A stretch of DNA of 64,000 bases from Dryocola sp032051265 (GTDB lineage: Bacteria > Pseudomonadota > Gammaproteobacteria > Enterobacterales > Enterobacteriaceae), in the NCBI GenBank assembly GCA_032051265.1, contig DAMBYU010000003.1, positions 1 through 64,000 of the forward strand. Reading direction: 5' to 3'. The notes under the pieces are model-generated. The model made no database searches. It saw only the letters and a list, made by a program, of their open reading frames with translations, and was not told where the DNA came from. Shown here piece after piece: positions 45,611 through 54,046 of the stretch; position 1 is the first letter of the stretch; every line of letters begins with the position of its first letter. A program made the position numbers and the translations under genes.

Positions 45611-46141
45611 TTACTTCTTCGCTGCGCGCTCGAAGGAAGCAACGATTTCCGCTTTAGCGGCTTCGGCGTTGTCCCAGCCTTCAACTTTCACCCATTTGCC
45701 TTTCTCCAGTGCCTTATACTGCTCGAAGAAGTGGGAGATCTGCGCTTTCAGCAGCTCTGGCAGATCGTTCACATCTTTGATGTGATCGTATTCTTTGCTC
45801 AGTTTGGTGTGCGGAACCGCAACCAGTTTGGCATCTTCACCAGCTTCGTCGGTCATTTTCAGCACGCCAACCGGACGGCAACGAATCACAGAGCCTGGCT
45901 GCAGCGGGTACGGCGTTGGGACCAGCACGTCAACCGGGTCGCCGTCCAAAGACAGGGTGTGGTTGATGTAGCCGTAGTTGCACGGATAGAACATTGCGGT
46001 AGACATGAAACGGTCAACGAACAGCGCACCGGTCTCTTTATCAACTTCATATTTGATAGGATCGGCGTTTGCTGGAATTTCGATAACAACGTAGATGTCT
46101 TCTGGCAGATCTTTGCCCGCAGGGACGTTGAGTAAGCTCAT
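45611..46141 (-). CDS. ppa: Inorganic pyrophosphatase
   Basis: Ppa hydrolyses pyrophosphate to phosphate and drives biosynthetic reactions. The 176-residue family I enzyme carries the metal-binding signature DGDPVDVLV. The ATG at 46141 (MSLLNVPAGKDLPE) matches E. coli; the longer frame to 46231 has no good ribosome-binding site and is rejected. It is divergent from ytfQ across a 401-bp gap. Confidence 0.98.
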   Translation of the reverse strand: MSLLNVPAGKDLPEDIYVVIEIPANADPIKYEVDKETGALFVDRFMSTAMFYPCNYGYINHTLSLDGDPVDVLVPTPYPLQPGSVIRCRPVGVLKMTDEAGEDAKLVAVPHTKLSKEYDHIKDVNDLPELLKAQISHFFEQYKALEKGKWVKVEGWDNAEAAKAEIVASFERAAKK

Positions 46142-46303
46142 GTCTGTTTCCTTTAAACTGGTGTCATTCAAGTGCCCGGTATTATAGCCAACTGGCTTTA
46201 AATGTCCTGGACTCTTTTCTTGCGGATTCACCGGCAGGCCTATTTTCAGAGCGCTCCGTTGGTGGAATTATCCATAAAGGTAGCTGCATCCTTTATAAAT
46301 AAG

Positions 46304-46317
46304 TGTAAGCGTTTACA
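46304..46317. promoter_or_regulatory. GalR/GalS-type operator between ppa and ytfQ
   Basis: TGTAAGCGTTTACA is a perfect 14-bp palindrome and matches the GalR/GalS core TGNAANCGNTTNCA at all defined positions. It lies 226 bp before ytfQ and 163 bp before ppa. GalR/GalS control of ytfQ has been described in E. coli. Apart from this site and the palindrome at 46453-46475, the 46142-46542 gap shows no gene. Confidence 0.65.
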
Positions 46318-46452
46318 TAGTAAGAAAAAGGCGCTCTTCAGGCATAAAAAAATCGCTGCCAAACACATCTGCTACAAACACCGCCTCAATAGCTTTTCCG
46401 TGACGTCAGCTCTGACAGGACACTTAACATTTTCGTTACTTTTTCGAATTGT

Positions 46453-46475
46453 GATGTAACTCATTCTGTTACATC
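46453..46475. promoter_or_regulatory. 23-bp palindrome at the ytfQ promoter
   Basis: GATGTAAC and GTTACATC are perfect 8-bp arms with a 7-bp spacer. It covers the -35 area of a promoter with a -10-like TATAGT at 46486-46491. The regulator is not recognized; the spacing does not fit CRP, which would need TGTGA-N6-TCACA. Confidence 0.6.
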
Positions 46476-46542
46476 TCAAGTCGGCTATAGTTTTCGGCGA
46501 AGGCCAGATTTTAACCAACAATAACCCTACGAGGATGCACCT

Positions 46543-47499
46543 ATGTGGAAGCGCTTACTTTTGGTCTCTGCAGTCTCCGCAGCAATGTCGTCTATGGCCA
46601 TTGCTGCTCCATTAACCGTTGGCTTTTCGCAGGTGGGTTCTGAATCCGGCTGGCGCGCGGCAGAAACTTCGGTTGCAAAGAGCGAGGCTGAGAAACGTGG
46701 CATCACGCTGAAAATCGCCGATGGGCAACAAAAGCAGGAAAACCAGATTAAAGCCGTCCGTTCGTTTATTGCTCAGGGCGTAGATGCGATCTTTATTGCG
46801 CCAATCGTCGCCACGGGTTGGGAACCGGTACTGCAGGAAGCAAAAGAAGCCGAAATTCCGGTCTTCCTGCTCGACCGTAATATCGACGTTAAAGATAAAT
46901 CGCTGTACATGACCGTAGTCACCGCTAACAACGTGCTGGAAGGTCAGCTGATTGGCGAATGGCTGCTAAAAGAGCTGAACGGCAAGCAATGTAACGTGGT
47001 CGAGCTGCAGGGCACAGTTGGTGCGAGCGTGGCCATCGATCGTAAGAAAGGCTTTGCCGATGCCATCTCTAAAGCCTCCAACGTAAAAATCATTCGCTCT
47101 CAGTCCGGCGACTTTACCCGCAGTAAAGGTAAAGAGGTCATGGAAAGCTTTATCAAAGCGGAGAACAACGGCAAAAACATCTGCATGGTTTACGCGCATA
47201 ACGACGATATGGTGATCGGCGCCATCCAGGCCATCAAAGAAGCGGGCCTGAAACCAGGTAAAGATATCCTCACCGGTTCAATTGACGGCGTGCCGGATAT
47301 CTACAAAGCGATGATGGACGGCGAGGCAAACGCCAGCGTAGAACTGACGCCAAACATGGCAGGGCCCGCGTTTGACGCCCTTGAGAAATTCAAAAAAGAC
47401 GGCACCATGCCGGAAAAAGTCACTATCACCAAATCCACTCTTTATCTGCCCGATACGGCTAAAGAAGAGTTAGAGAAGAAGAAATCGATGGGTTATTAA
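46543..47499 (+). CDS. ytfQ: Galactofuranose ABC transporter substrate-binding protein YtfQ
   Basis: YtfQ is the periplasmic binding protein for galactofuranose. A signal peptide covers about 1-22 (MWKRLLLVSAVSAAMSSMAIA in part). The mature part is a type I ribose-binding-like protein, with ADGQQKQENQIKAVRSFIAQGVDAI (in part), CMVYAHNDDM and LTGSIDGVPDIY typical of the fold. It has 318 residues. It is first in ytfQ-ytfR-ytfT-yjfF, and a pair of REP elements after it may keep its mRNA more abundant than the others. Confidence 0.95.
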   Translation: MWKRLLLVSAVSAAMSSMAIAAPLTVGFSQVGSESGWRAAETSVAKSEAEKRGITLKIADGQQKQENQIKAVRSFIAQGVDAIFIAPIVATGWEPVLQEAKEAEIPVFLLDRNIDVKDKSLYMTVVTANNVLEGQLIGEWLLKELNGKQCNVVELQGTVGASVAIDRKKGFADAISKASNVKIIRSQSGDFTRSKGKEVMESFIKAENNGKNICMVYAHNDDMVIGAIQAIKEAGLKPGKDILTGSIDGVPDIYKAMMDGEANASVELTPNMAGPAFDALEKFKKDGTMPEKVTITKSTLYLPDTAKEELEKKKSMGY

Positions 47500-47528
47500 T
47501 TCGTCCCTTGCCGGAAGGACCGTTGTAT

Positions 47529-47621
47529 GTAGGGCGGATAAGCGTAGCGTCATCCGCCATTCAGAGCGCAGTCCACTATGAATGGCAAAGGTGGATGGCG
47601 CTGTTGCTTATCCACCCTACA
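47529..47621. repeat. Pair of inverted REP elements (BIME) between ytfQ and ytfR
   Basis: GTAGGGCGGATAAGCGTAGC with CATCCGCC at 47529-47558 is followed at about 47592-47621 by a second copy in reverse orientation (GGTGGATGGCGCTGTTGCTT then ATCCACCCTAC). The pair can fold into a larger stem-loop. Such elements block 3' exonucleases and raise the level of upstream mRNA. Confidence 0.85.
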
Positions 47622-47644
47622 GTTACTTTGGCAGGAGTTCGTTT

Positions 47645-49144
47645 ATGAACACAAACAGTCAGGAAATTCTGCGCACGGAAGGCCTGAGTAAGTTTTTCCC
47701 GGGGGTTAAGGCGCTCGACAAAGTGGACTTTAGCTTACGGCGCGGGGAAATCATGGCGCTGCTCGGTGAAAACGGGGCCGGGAAATCAACGTTAATCAAA
47801 GCGTTGACCGGCGTTTATCAGCGTGACAGCGGCAATATTTATCTGGAAGGTAAGTCTGTTTCGCCAAAAAACACCGCCGATGCCCAGCGGCTTGGCATAG
47901 GTACGGTTTATCAGGAAGTGAATTTACTGCCCAATATGTCAGTGGCAGACAATCTGTTTATTGGTCGCGAGCCGCGTCGTTTTGGCCTGTTGCGCCGCAA
48001 AGAAATGGAAAAGCGCGCCGCCGCCCTGATGGAATCTTACGGTTTCTCGCTCGACGTAGCCGAACCGCTCAACCGTTACTCCGTGGCGATGCAGCAAATT
48101 GTCGCTATCTGCCGCGCCATCGATCTGTCAGCCAAGGTGCTGATCCTTGATGAGCCTACCGCAAGCCTCGACACCAAAGAGGTGGAAATGCTCTTCACCC
48201 TGATGCGCCAGCTGCGCGATCAGGGCGTCAGTTTGATCTTCGTCACCCACTTCCTCGATCAGGTTTATGAGGTGAGCGACAGGATCACCGTGCTGCGTAA
48301 CGGAGCCTTTGTGGGCACCCGTGAGACAAAAGAACTGCCGCAGATCGATCTGGTGAAGATGATGCTGGGCCGCGAGCTGGACACGAACGCGCTACAGCGT
48401 GCCGGGCGTACCTTGCTGAGCGAAAAACCTGTCGCCGCGTTTAAAGATTTTGGCAAGAAAGGCGTAATCAATCCGTTCAATCTCGAGATACGTCCAGGCG
48501 AGATCGTCGGGCTTGCCGGATTGTTGGGATCGGGAAGAACCGAAACCGCGGAAGTGATCTTTGGCATCAGGCCTGCCGACCAGGGCAGCGCTATGATCAA
48601 AGGCAAGCCGCAAACGCTGCGTTCGCCGCATAAAGCCTCGACTCTGGGCATCGGCTTCTGTCCGGAAGATCGCAAAACCGACGGCATTATTGCCGCCGCT
48701 TCGGTACGTGAAAACATCATCCTGGCATTGCAGGCCCAACGCGGCTGGCTGCGGCCTATTCCTAAGCGCGAGCAGTATCAGATAGCCGAACGGTTTATCC
48801 GCCAGCTTGGCATCCGCACGCCAGGCCCCGATCAGCCGATTGAATTTCTCTCCGGCGGCAATCAGCAAAAAGTTCTGCTCTCGCGCTGGCTGCTGACCAA
48901 ACCGCAGTTTCTGATCCTCGATGAGCCAACGCGAGGCATCGACGTAGGCGCGCACGCGGAAATTATCCGCCTGATAGAAACGCTCTGCGCCGACGGTCTG
49001 GCGCTGCTGGTTATCTCCTCTGAACTGGAGGAGCTGGTAGGTTACGCGGATCGCGTGGTGATCATGCGCGACAGGCAGCAGGTAGCGGAGATCCCGCTCG
49101 AAGAGCTGTCCGTTTCGGCCATTATGAATGCCATTGCGGCATAA
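47645..49144 (+). CDS. ytfR: Galactofuranose ABC transporter ATP-binding protein YtfR
   Basis: YtfR is a double ABC ATPase for sugar import. The first domain has the Walker A GENGAGKST and ILDEPTASLD; the second has a degenerate Walker A (GLLGSGRTE), the signature LSGGNQQKVLLSRWL and ILDEPTRGID. Such asymmetry is normal in the RbsA/MglA class. The ATG at 47645 (MNTNSQEIL) follows GCAGGAG and gives 499 residues; the longer frame reaches into the REP region and is rejected. Confidence 0.95.
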   Translation: MNTNSQEILRTEGLSKFFPGVKALDKVDFSLRRGEIMALLGENGAGKSTLIKALTGVYQRDSGNIYLEGKSVSPKNTADAQRLGIGTVYQEVNLLPNMSVADNLFIGREPRRFGLLRRKEMEKRAAALMESYGFSLDVAEPLNRYSVAMQQIVAICRAIDLSAKVLILDEPTASLDTKEVEMLFTLMRQLRDQGVSLIFVTHFLDQVYEVSDRITVLRNGAFVGTRETKELPQIDLVKMMLGRELDTNALQRAGRTLLSEKPVAAFKDFGKKGVINPFNLEIRPGEIVGLAGLLGSGRTETAEVIFGIRPADQGSAMIKGKPQTLRSPHKASTLGIGFCPEDRKTDGIIAAASVRENIILALQAQRGWLRPIPKREQYQIAERFIRQLGIRTPGPDQPIEFLSGGNQQKVLLSRWLLTKPQFLILDEPTRGIDVGAHAEIIRLIETLCADGLALLVISSELEELVGYADRVVIMRDRQQVAEIPLEELSVSAIMNAIAA

Positions 49145-49154
49145 GGAGTAACAC

Positions 49155-50186
49155 GTGATGTCTCGTTCATTGCCGCAAACTGAGGTGCCGAAGCCAAAGC
49201 GCAGCTTCCGCTGGCCGCCCGGTATCCCACAGTTAATTGCACTGGTGCTGGTCCTGCTGGTTGACAGCATGGTCGCCAACCATTTCTTTAATATCATCGT
49301 GCAGGACGGGCGTCTGTTCGGCAGCCCAATCGATATCCTGAACCGCGCGGCTCCGGTCGCGCTGCTGGCAATCGGCATGACGCTTGTCATCGCAACCGGC
49401 GGCATCGACCTCTCCGTGGGGGCCGTGATGGCGATCGCCGGGGCAACTGCCGCCACGCTCACGGTTGAGGGCCACAGCCTGGCCGTTGTGCTGCTGGCCT
49501 CGCTCGGCGTTGGCATGCTGGCAGGCTTATGGAACGGTATCCTGGTCTCGATCTTAAAAATTCAGCCCTTCGTTGCGACCCTGATTCTGATGGTGGCCGG
49601 GCGTGGCGTGGCGCAGCTTATTACCACCGGACAAATTGTTACCTTTAACTCACCCAGCCTGTCGTTTCTCGGCAGCGGCTCGCTGTTTTACTTCCCGACG
49701 CCGATCATTATTGCCATCGCCACGCTGATTGTTTTCTGGTTATTTACCCGCAAAACGGCGCTTGGCCTGTTTATCGAATCCGTAGGGATTAATATTCGCG
49801 CCGCCAAAAACGCCGGGGTTAACACGCGTATCGTTGTCATGCTCACCTATATGCTGAGCGGCGTGTGCGCGGCGATCGCCGGGATCATCGTCACGGCGGA
49901 TATTCGCGGAGCCGATGCGAATAATGCCGGGCTATGGCTGGAGCTGGACGCCATTCTCGCGGTGGTTATCGGCGGCGGTTCGCTGATGGGTGGGCGTTTT
50001 AACATTGCGCTGTCCGTGGTTGGCGCGCTGATTATCCAGGGGATGAATACCGGCATTTTGCTCTCCGGTTTCCCACCCGAGCTTAACCAGGTTGTGAAAG
50101 CCGTCGTGGTGATGTGTGTACTGATCGTGCAGTCGCCGCGTTTTATTGCTTTGCTCAAAGGACTTCGCCGCCATGATCAAACGTAA
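49155..50186 (+). CDS. ytfT: Galactofuranose ABC transporter permease YtfT
   Basis: YtfT is one of two inner-membrane permeases of the importer, with about eight to ten membrane helices. It has the BPD_transp_2 signature IGMTLVIATGGIDLSVGAV and GADANNAGLWLELDAILAVVIGGGSLMGG (in parts). The reading frame offers a GTG at 49155 or ATG at 49158; AAGGAG at 49143-49148 suits either. The 343-residue product overlaps yjfF by 14 bp. Confidence 0.94.
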   Translation: MMSRSLPQTEVPKPKRSFRWPPGIPQLIALVLVLLVDSMVANHFFNIIVQDGRLFGSPIDILNRAAPVALLAIGMTLVIATGGIDLSVGAVMAIAGATAATLTVEGHSLAVVLLASLGVGMLAGLWNGILVSILKIQPFVATLILMVAGRGVAQLITTGQIVTFNSPSLSFLGSGSLFYFPTPIIIAIATLIVFWLFTRKTALGLFIESVGINIRAAKNAGVNTRIVVMLTYMLSGVCAAIAGIIVTADIRGADANNAGLWLELDAILAVVIGGGSLMGGRFNIALSVVGALIIQGMNTGILLSGFPPELNQVVKAVVVMCVLIVQSPRFIALLKGLRRHDQT

Positions 50187-51174
50187 CCTCCCGTTGATGA
50201 TAACCCTGGCGGTATTCGTGCTGGGTTACCTCTATTGTCTGACGCAGTTTCCCGGCTTCGCCTCAACAAGGGTGATTTGCAACATCCTGACCGATAACGC
50301 GTTCCTGGGGATTATCGCCGTCGGCATGACCTTTGTGATCCTCTCCGGCGGTATCGATCTGTCGGTTGGCTCGGTGATCGCTTTTACCGGCGTATTCCTC
50401 GCTAAAGCGATTGGTTTCTGGGGTTTGTCACCGCTCGTCGCCTTCCCGCTGGTGCTGGCGATGGGCTGTGCGTTTGGCGCGTTTATGGGATGGCTTATCG
50501 ACGCGCTAAAAATTCCGGCCTTTATCATTACGCTTGCCGGGATGTTCTTCCTGCGCGGCGTCAGCTATCTGGTTTCTGAGGAGTCGATTCCCATTCACCA
50601 TCCGATCTACGAAACGCTTTCCAGCCTCGCCTGGCGTATTCCCGGCGGTGGACGCCTGAGCGCCATGGGTCTGCTGATGCTGGCCGTGGTGGTGATTGGC
50701 ATCTTTCTCGCCCATCGTACCCGCTTCGGGAATCAGGTTTACGCCATCGGCGGCAGCGCAACCTCAGCTAACCTGATGGGCATCTCGACGCGCAGCACAA
50801 CCGTGCGCATCTATATGCTTTCTACCGGGCTTGCAACGCTTGCGGGCATTGTCTTCTCGCTCTACACCTCCGCAGGTTACGCGCTGGCGGGTATGGGCGT
50901 TGAGCTGGATGCTATCGCCTCCGTGGTTATCGGCGGTACGCTGCTGAGCGGCGGAGTGGGCACCGTTCTGGGCACTTTGTTTGGCGTGGCGATCCAGGGG
51001 CTTATCCAGACCTATATCAATTTTGACGGCACGCTCAGTTCCTGGTGGACAAAAATAGCCATCGGCATTTTGTTGTTTATTTTTATCGCGTTACAGCGTG
51101 GGCTGACGGTGCTGTGGGAAAATCGCCAGAGCTCGCCGGTTAAACGTATTAGCGTTACGGCAACTCGCTCGTAA
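50173..51174 (+). CDS. yjfF: Galactofuranose ABC transporter permease YjfF
   Basis: YjfF is the second permease and forms a heterodimer with YtfT. It shows the same family motif, VGMTFVILSGGIDLSVGSV, and an ending rich in charged residues. The ATG at 50173 (MIKRNLPLMITL) matches E. coli and gives 333 residues. It overlaps ytfT by 14 bp, so translation is coupled. It ends the operon; no clear terminator was seen before the next promoter. Confidence 0.94.
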   Translation: MIKRNLPLMITLAVFVLGYLYCLTQFPGFASTRVICNILTDNAFLGIIAVGMTFVILSGGIDLSVGSVIAFTGVFLAKAIGFWGLSPLVAFPLVLAMGCAFGAFMGWLIDALKIPAFIITLAGMFFLRGVSYLVSEESIPIHHPIYETLSSLAWRIPGGGRLSAMGLLMLAVVVIGIFLAHRTRFGNQVYAIGGSATSANLMGISTRSTTVRIYMLSTGLATLAGIVFSLYTSAGYALAGMGVELDAIASVVIGGTLLSGGVGTVLGTLFGVAIQGLIQTYINFDGTLSSWWTKIAIGILLFIFIALQRGLTVLWENRQSSPVKRISVTATRS

Positions 51175-51198
51175 CATATTGAATTAACAAAAATCGTC

Positions 51199-51225
51199 TA
51201 AACTTTCCCCGGTGACTGCCGATAA
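51199..51225 (+). promoter_or_regulatory. FliA (sigma-28) promoter of the second chemoreceptor gene
   Basis: TAAA at 51199-51202, a 15-nt spacer, and a perfect GCCGATAA at 51218-51225 match the sigma-28 consensus. The predicted leader before the start codon is about 38 nt. Confidence 0.88.
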
Positions 51226-51271
51226 CCTCCCCACGAGTTATCTAATGGCTTAAGTCACCGGGAAGAGAAGC

Positions 51272-52825
51272 ATGCTAAGAAATCTGTCGATTCGTACGGG
51301 TCTGCTAACGTTACTGGCAGTGATGACATTTCTGCTGCTGGTCGTCAGCGGCATCGGTATTTTTGCGTTGCAACAAAGCTCCAGTTCGCTTGAAAAAATA
51401 AACCGCCTGCAGGGTGAACAGATGGTGCGTCTGACCGACGGCTATATGTCCCTGCTGCGCGCCCGCAACGAAGCCGGGCAGGCGGTACGTCAGATGGAGA
51501 TCGGCATGCTGGAAGACGCGGCGAAGTCGACCAGCACCGTTACCGGCGAAGCCGCGCATGGCCAGCAGGAAATTAAAGCCTTTATCGACAGCGGTGTGGA
51601 CAATGAAGAGGGTGACCAACTCGTCAAAAATCTGTCGCAGACTTACGCCGATTACCTCGCCAAAGGCATTACGCCGATGATGGCTGCGCTGAACAAGCAA
51701 AGCCCGGATGACTATTACGATTTGCTGGAAAATGGTCTGATCCCGCTGTCGCAGAAGTTTGATACCGACGTACAGATCTTCCGCCAGTGGGGCGAAAAGC
51801 GTGGCAATGACGAAGTGGCTGCTATCCACAAGCAGAAGAAAATTGTCCTCACGCTTATCATTATTGCGGCGCTGCTGACGGCGGGCATTATCGTGCTGGT
51901 GTGGCTCGCTCTGCGCCATCTGCTGCTTAAACCGCTTAATGAGTCCATCGAACAGCTTGAATATGTGGCGGAAGGGGATTTAACGCGTGAGCTGCAGGCT
52001 GCGGGTAACAATGAGTTTGGCCGCCTGGCCTGCGCCATTGCCGCGATGCGTAACTCCCTGACCGAGTCGGTAAGCCGCGTCCGTGACGCCAGTTCGCAAA
52101 TTGATACCGGCAGCCGCGAACTTGCTGCGGGCAACCTTAATCTCTCCCAGCGCACCGAATCGACCGCCACATCCCTTGAGCAAACCGCTGCAAGCATGGA
52201 ACAGATCACCGCGACGGTGAAGCAAAACGCCGACAACGCCGAGCAGGCGCATAAGCTTGCGAAAGACGTCTCCGATACCGCCGATCGCGGCAGCGAAATG
52301 GTGTGCTACGTTATCGAAAAAATGCGTGATATCGCCACCAGCTCCGACCGTATCGCCGACATTCTAAGCGCTATCGACGGCATCGCCTTCCAGACCAATA
52401 TCCTGGCGCTGAACGCCTCGGTAGAAGCCGCGCGTGCCGGTGAACAGGGCCGAGGATTTGCCGTGGTGGCCGGAGAAGTGCGTACTCTGGCAAGCCGCAG
52501 CGCCGACGCGGCAAAAGAAATCCGCACGTTGATTTCTGATTCACAAAATCACGTTGGCGAAGGCCGTGAGCTGGCCCAGCAGGCAGGTGAAACCATGGAT
52601 GAGATTGCCGAAGAAGTTACGCGTATGACTAAGCTGATGCGCCAGATTGCCAGCGCGTCTAACGAACAGAGCCACGGCATTGAACAGGTGAATATCGCGG
52701 TAAGCCAGATGGATGAGGCAGCGCAGCAGAATGCGGCCCTGGTACAGCAGTCTTCGGCTGCGACTCGTTCGCTGGAAGAGCAGTCGCAACAGCTTGTCGC
52801 GGCGATGGCGAGCTTCCGCTGTTAA
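51272..52825 (+). CDS. Methyl-accepting chemotaxis protein with Tar-type four-helix sensor
   Basis: This 517-residue chemoreceptor has TM1 (about 10-32), a periplasmic four-helix-bundle ligand domain (about 33-188), TM2 (about 190-213), HAMP (about 214-268) and a signaling domain with the tip motif IDGIAFQTNILALNASVEAA (in part) and GEQGRGFAVVAGEVR. Arginines in LLRARNEAGQAVRQ are near the position used for amino-acid binding in Tar, but the ligand is unknown. The C-terminus ends in AAMASFRC and lacks a NWETF tether, so it depends on other receptors for methylation. It is not found here in E. coli. Confidence 0.93.
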   Translation: MLRNLSIRTGLLTLLAVMTFLLLVVSGIGIFALQQSSSSLEKINRLQGEQMVRLTDGYMSLLRARNEAGQAVRQMEIGMLEDAAKSTSTVTGEAAHGQQEIKAFIDSGVDNEEGDQLVKNLSQTYADYLAKGITPMMAALNKQSPDDYYDLLENGLIPLSQKFDTDVQIFRQWGEKRGNDEVAAIHKQKKIVLTLIIIAALLTAGIIVLVWLALRHLLLKPLNESIEQLEYVAEGDLTRELQAAGNNEFGRLACAIAAMRNSLTESVSRVRDASSQIDTGSRELAAGNLNLSQRTESTATSLEQTAASMEQITATVKQNADNAEQAHKLAKDVSDTADRGSEMVCYVIEKMRDIATSSDRIADILSAIDGIAFQTNILALNASVEAARAGEQGRGFAVVAGEVRTLASRSADAAKEIRTLISDSQNHVGEGRELAQQAGETMDEIAEEVTRMTKLMRQIASASNEQSHGIEQVNIAVSQMDEAAQQNAALVQQSSAATRSLEEQSQQLVAAMASFRC

Positions 52826-52834
52826 TTGCTTGAT

Positions 52835-52860
52835 AAACCTCTCCCGGATGGGAGAGGTTT
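52835..52860. terminator. Bidirectional terminator between the chemoreceptor and fbp
   Basis: AAACCTCTCC pairs with GGAGAGGTTT around a 6-nt loop, with flanking A and T runs. It lies 10 bp past the chemoreceptor stop and 12 bp past the convergent fbp stop. Confidence 0.85.
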
Positions 52861-52871
52861 GGGGAAAGCGT

Positions 52872-53870
52872 TTAAGCGTCCGGGAACTCGCGAATAAAAC
52901 GTTCCACGTCTTCTACCATATGCTCGTTGCCAACAAAGAACGGGCGGCGCTGGTGCAGGGATTCCGGAATAATATCCAGGATACGCTCTTTACCGTCGCT
53001 TGCTTTACCGCCTGCCTGCTCGGCCAGGAACGCCATTGGATTGCCTTCATACAGCAAACGCAGTTTTCCTTCCGGGTGGCTGGCCGTGCTTGGATAGAGA
53101 TAAATTCCGCCTTTAAGCAGGTTGCGGTGGAAGTCCGCGACCAGCGAGCCAATGTAGCGCGAGGTGTAAGGGCGCTGCGTTGAGCTATCTTCTTCCTGAC
53201 AGAATTTGATGTATTTTTTCACGCCGTTCGGGAAACGAATGTAATTGCCTTCGTTGATGGAGTAAGTGTTGCCCTTTTCCGGGAAACGCATGCGCTCCTG
53301 GCACAGGCAGAACACGCCCAGCGACGGGTCGTAAGTAAAAGCGTGTACCCCGCAGCCGGTGGTGTAAACCAGCATGGTGGACGAGCCGTAAACCACATAA
53401 CCTGCGGCAACCTGCTTGTTACCCGGCTGGAGGAAATCAGCCTCGGTAACAGGGGAGCCGACCGGCGTGATACGACGATAGATGGAGAAAATGGTGCCGA
53501 CGGAAACGTTGACATCAATGTTAGATGAGCCATCGAGCGGGTCCATCAACACAACGTATTTGGCATGCTCTGCTCCTTCGAAAACGACAATTTCGTCTTC
53601 TTCTTCGGAAGCGATACCCGCCACCATTCCCCGGGCCTTCAGTGCTGCTTTCAGTTTTTCATTTGCAAACAGGTCGAGCTTTTGCTGCACCTCGCCCTGT
53701 ACGTTTTCAGCGCCGCTGGCACCCAGGATATCGACCAGACCGGCCTTGTTGATATCGCGGTGGATGATCTTGGCACCCAGCTTTATTGCCGACAGTAAAG
53801 CAGTAAGCTCGCCGGTTGCGTGGGGAAACTCGTGCTGCTTCTCAACAATAAATTCACCTAACGTTTTCAT
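52872..53870 (-). CDS. fbp: Fructose-1,6-bisphosphatase class 1
   Basis: Fbp dephosphorylates fructose-1,6-bisphosphate in gluconeogenesis and is inhibited by AMP. The metal-binding motif DPLDGSSNID is present (about 118-127). Catalytic and substrate segments YVVYGSSTMLVYTTG and GGIYLYPSTASHPEGKLRLL (in part) are intact. The 332-residue length equals E. coli. It is transcribed opposite to mpl from a shared intergenic region of 176 bp. Confidence 0.97.
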   Translation of the reverse strand: MKTLGEFIVEKQHEFPHATGELTALLSAIKLGAKIIHRDINKAGLVDILGASGAENVQGEVQQKLDLFANEKLKAALKARGMVAGIASEEEDEIVVFEGAEHAKYVVLMDPLDGSSNIDVNVSVGTIFSIYRRITPVGSPVTEADFLQPGNKQVAAGYVVYGSSTMLVYTTGCGVHAFTYDPSLGVFCLCQERMRFPEKGNTYSINEGNYIRFPNGVKKYIKFCQEEDSSTQRPYTSRYIGSLVADFHRNLLKGGIYLYPSTASHPEGKLRLLYEGNPMAFLAEQAGGKASDGKERILDIIPESLHQRRPFFVGNEHMVEDVERFIREFPDA

Positions 53871-54046
53871 AACACTTTCCCTGCATCTTTATGTTGGATA
53901 AAGCGGTTGCAACAATCTTAACAAACTTTCAAATCTTAGCGCACAGGTGAATCGCGCCAGCAAAATACGGAATTTCCTGAATTGCGTTTATTCGCCGTGG
54001 TACATGCGGGTAGAATGTGCGCCAAACAGAGAAAGGATAGTTTTGT

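Noticed and set aside
46202..46459. 85-residue open frame between ppa and ytfQ
   Set aside because: It is lysine- and histidine-rich without a ribosome-binding site and overlaps the GalR-type operator; a promoter region is the better reading.
46453..46475. CRP site at the ytfQ promoter
   Set aside because: The arms are TGTAAC and GTTACA with a 7-bp spacer; CRP needs TGTGA and TCACA 6 bp apart, so it is kept only as an unknown palindrome.
48392..49516. 374-residue open frame on the minus strand
   Set aside because: It is antisense to ytfR and the start of ytfT, both well-supported ABC transporter genes; low-complexity serine/threonine/alanine content is typical of a shadow frame.
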